Below are positions 4,617 through 6,810 of a stretch of DNA of 6,810 bases, piece after piece. Position numbers and translations under genes: made by a program. The notes under the pieces are model-generated. The model had not been told where the DNA came from. It saw only the letters and a list, made by a program, of their open reading frames with translations, and ran no database searches. The stretch is from an uncultured Clostridia bacterium (GTDB lineage: Bacteria > Bacillota > Clostridia > Christensenellales > Aristaeellaceae), in NCBI GenBank assembly GCA_947600345.1, contig CANQGC010000159.1:1-6810 (forward strand), written 5' to 3'. Within the stretch, counting starts at the first letter, position 1. Each line of letters starts with the position of its first letter.

Positions 4617-5504
4617 ATGAGCGCATATTTCTTTTCCATCGGCGCGACCGCGGCCATCTTCATCCTGCTGGCCCTGTCGCTGAACATCATCACCGGCTAC
4701 GCCGGTCAGGCCATGATGGGCCACGCCGCGTTCTTCGGCATCGGCGCCTACACCGCCGCGATCCTGAACGGCATGGGCGTGAACTTCTGGCTCTGCCTGC
4801 TGGCGGCGCTGGTGATGGCCGGCGTCTGCGGCGCGGTGCTGGGCGTGATTTCGCTGCGCCTGCAGGCGGACTTCCTGGCGATCACCACCATCGGCATCAA
4901 CTTTGTGATGGTGGCGCTGTTCAACAATTTGAAGATCACCGGCGGCTCGCTGGGCCTCAACGTGCGCAAGCCCATGCTGTTCGGCGCGCGCATGACGAAC
5001 ACCCACTTCTTCGTGCTCACGGTGATACTGATCGTGATCGTCTGCCTGCTGACGGTGAAGATGCGCCGCTCCTGGTTTGGCATGGCGCTGGCTTCGATCA
5101 ACAACGACGCCGCGGCGGCGCGCTCCTTCGGCATCGACGTGAACCGCTACCAGATCCTGACCTTCACCATCGGCACGGCCATCGCGGGCCTGGCGGGCGG
5201 CGTCTACGCCCACCGCATGGGCTTCATCGCCTCGTCGGACTTCGCCTTCGTGATCTCGATCCAGATCCTGTCCATGGTGGTCATCGGCGGCATCGGCACG
5301 ATCCGCGGGCCCATCGTGGGCGGCATACTGCTCAGCTTCCTGCCGGAGCTTTTGCGCTTCGCGGACAACTACCGCAACCTGGTCTACGGCGGACTGCTGG
5401 TGCTGATGGTGCGCTTCCTGCCCGGCGGCCTGCTGGGCGAGGGCAGCCCGATTCTGAAGCTCTGGCGCCGAATTCGCGGAAAGGGGGTCGGCGTCCATGA
5501 ATGA
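4617..5504 (+). CDS. livM: Branched-chain amino acid ABC transporter permease LivM
   Basis: LivM is the second channel subunit. The 295-aa product matches the short LivM form and lacks the N-terminal extension of the Escherichia coli protein. Typical blocks are ALSLNIITGYAGQ followed by MGHAAFFGIGAY (residues 19-45), the EAA-like cytoplasmic loop SWFGMALASINNDAAAARSFGID (about 152-174), VVIGGIGTIRGPIVGG (221-236), and the end FLPELLRF to RFLPGGLLG (241-274). A basic tail (KLWRRIRGKG) follows. The gene begins 12 bases after livH, and AAGGAGGG (4603-4610) overlaps the livH stop, six bases before ATG 4617, so translation is probably coupled. The last codons overlap livG by 8 bases. Confidence 0.95.
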   Translation: MSAYFFSIGATAAIFILLALSLNIITGYAGQAMMGHAAFFGIGAYTAAILNGMGVNFWLCLLAALVMAGVCGAVLGVISLRLQADFLAITTIGINFVMVALFNNLKITGGSLGLNVRKPMLFGARMTNTHFFVLTVILIVIVCLLTVKMRRSWFGMALASINNDAAAARSFGIDVNRYQILTFTIGTAIAGLAGGVYAHRMGFIASSDFAFVISIQILSMVVIGGIGTIRGPIVGGILLSFLPELLRFADNYRNLVYGGLLVLMVRFLPGGLLGEGSPILKLWRRIRGKGVGVHE

Positions 5505-6251
5505 ACTGATGCGCATCGAGGGACTGAAGATGTACTTCGGCGGCCTCAAGGCCATCGACGGCCTGGACCTGACCATCAATGAGGGCGAGACGCTGGGCAT
5601 CATCGGCCCGAACGGCGCGGGCAAGACCACGCTGTTCAACGCCATCTGCGGCGTCTACAAGCCCACCGAGGGCAAAATCACATTCCAGGGCCAGGAGGTC
5701 ACCGGCCTGCCCGCCCACGTGATGGCCAAACGCGGCATCGCCCGCACCTTCCAGATCTCGAAGCCGCTGGCGGACCTGACGATACTGGACAACGTGGTCG
5801 CCGCCGCGGGCGTGCACGAGTACACCGGCATGCGCTCCTACTTCAAGAAGAGCCACACGCCGGAGGTCGTGGCGAGGGCCGAGGCGGTGCTGGCTGAGAC
5901 GGGCCTGACCGAAATGCGGAACAAGCGCGCCTGCGACGTGTCGCTGGGCTACCTGCGGCGGCTGGAGATCGCCCGCGTGCTGGTGACGGAGCCGAAGCTG
6001 ATCATGCTGGACGAGCCTTGCGCGGGCCTGTCCAACTTCGCCATCAACGAGATCACCGAGCTCGTGCTCAAGCTGAAAGCGCAGAAGAAGAGCATCGTGC
6101 TCATCGAGCACAACCTGCCCATCACGATGAAGGTCTGCGACCGGATCATGGTGCTCAGCTACGGCAAGAAGATCGCCGAGGGCACGCCCTCCGAGGTCCA
6201 GAACGACCCGCAGGTCATCGAGGCCTACCTGGGAGAGGAGGATGACGACTG

Positions 6252-6252
<1 letters not shown>
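5497..6252 (+). CDS. livG: Branched-chain amino acid ABC transporter ATP-binding protein LivG
   Basis: LivG is one of two cytoplasmic ATPases driving the transporter. The 251-aa product is full length. Walker A GPNGAGKTT is at residues 37-45, the Q-loop Gln in ARTFQ at 86, Walker B KLIMLDEP at 167-174 with catalytic Glu 173, and the switch His in IEHN at 205. The LivG-specific C-terminal tail ends VIEAYLGEE. The ABC signature reads SLGYLRRLEIAR (149-160): the family usually has a Gln-rich S-x-G-Q-Q-RR form, so two positions differ while Ser and Gly remain. The product should still be active. ATG 5497 overlaps the livM end by 8 bases, with AAGGGGG eight to nine bases upstream inside livM, and the stop overlaps the livF start. 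Confidence 0.95.

Positions 6253-6810
<558 letters not shown>

Noticed and set aside
3651..5645. Long minus-strand frame opposite livH, livM and the start of livG (664 codons)
   Set aside because: Composition dominated by His, Gln, Arg, Asp and Ala, as expected for the complement of GC-rich genes; the plus strand there encodes three clearly recognisable proteins.

Overview
The window looks like chromosomal DNA of a GC-rich Clostridia-like Firmicute. The reasons are strong AGGAGG-type ribosome binding sites, GuaA sequence features such as the CGCxGDWTM stretch, and an SBP-first branched-chain amino acid transporter operon. A diderm relative (Negativicutes or Synergistota) cannot be excluded, because the substrate-binding protein has no lipobox. 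Most of the window is ordinary core metabolism and transport. The only accessory-looking part is a roughly 1.2 kb, visibly more AT-rich stretch between guaA and the transporter operon.

Layout. Bases 2-1147 are the 3' three quarters of guaA (GMP synthase), ending at a strong bidirectional hairpin terminator (1181-1227). Converging on it from the minus strand is a 139-codon gene of unknown function (1236-1655) with its own promoter and a Shine-Dalgarno-supported GTG start. Upstream of that gene is a 14-bp palindrome resembling the Gram-positive LexA (SOS) box. Divergently from it, two tandem sigma-A type promoters drive a decayed second guaA-like gene (1929-2171). This remnant keeps the ATP-pyrophosphatase P-loop but has lost a start codon (inferred), one codon after the P-loop, a Gln codon (now TAG) and everything downstream.

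From 2309 to the end is a complete-looking high-affinity branched-chain amino acid (HAAT/LIV family) ABC transporter operon: promoter with an inverted repeat over its -10 box, livK-type binding protein, hairpin terminator, a structured 110-nt spacer, then livH, livM, livG and livF (cut by the window edge). The four distal genes are tightly packed (12-nt gap, 8-nt overlap, 1-nt overlap), so they are expected to be translated as one unit. The terminator after the binding-protein gene should keep that protein in excess over the membrane complex. LivK captures substrate outside the membrane, LivH and LivM form the channel, and LivG and LivF hydrolyse ATP.

I did not find a clear new biological system. 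The items most worth checking are the orphan minus-strand gene with its LexA-like box, the guaA remnant beside an intact guaA, the operator-like inverted repeat at the livK promoter, and the mutually exclusive helices that could cover the livH ribosome binding site.
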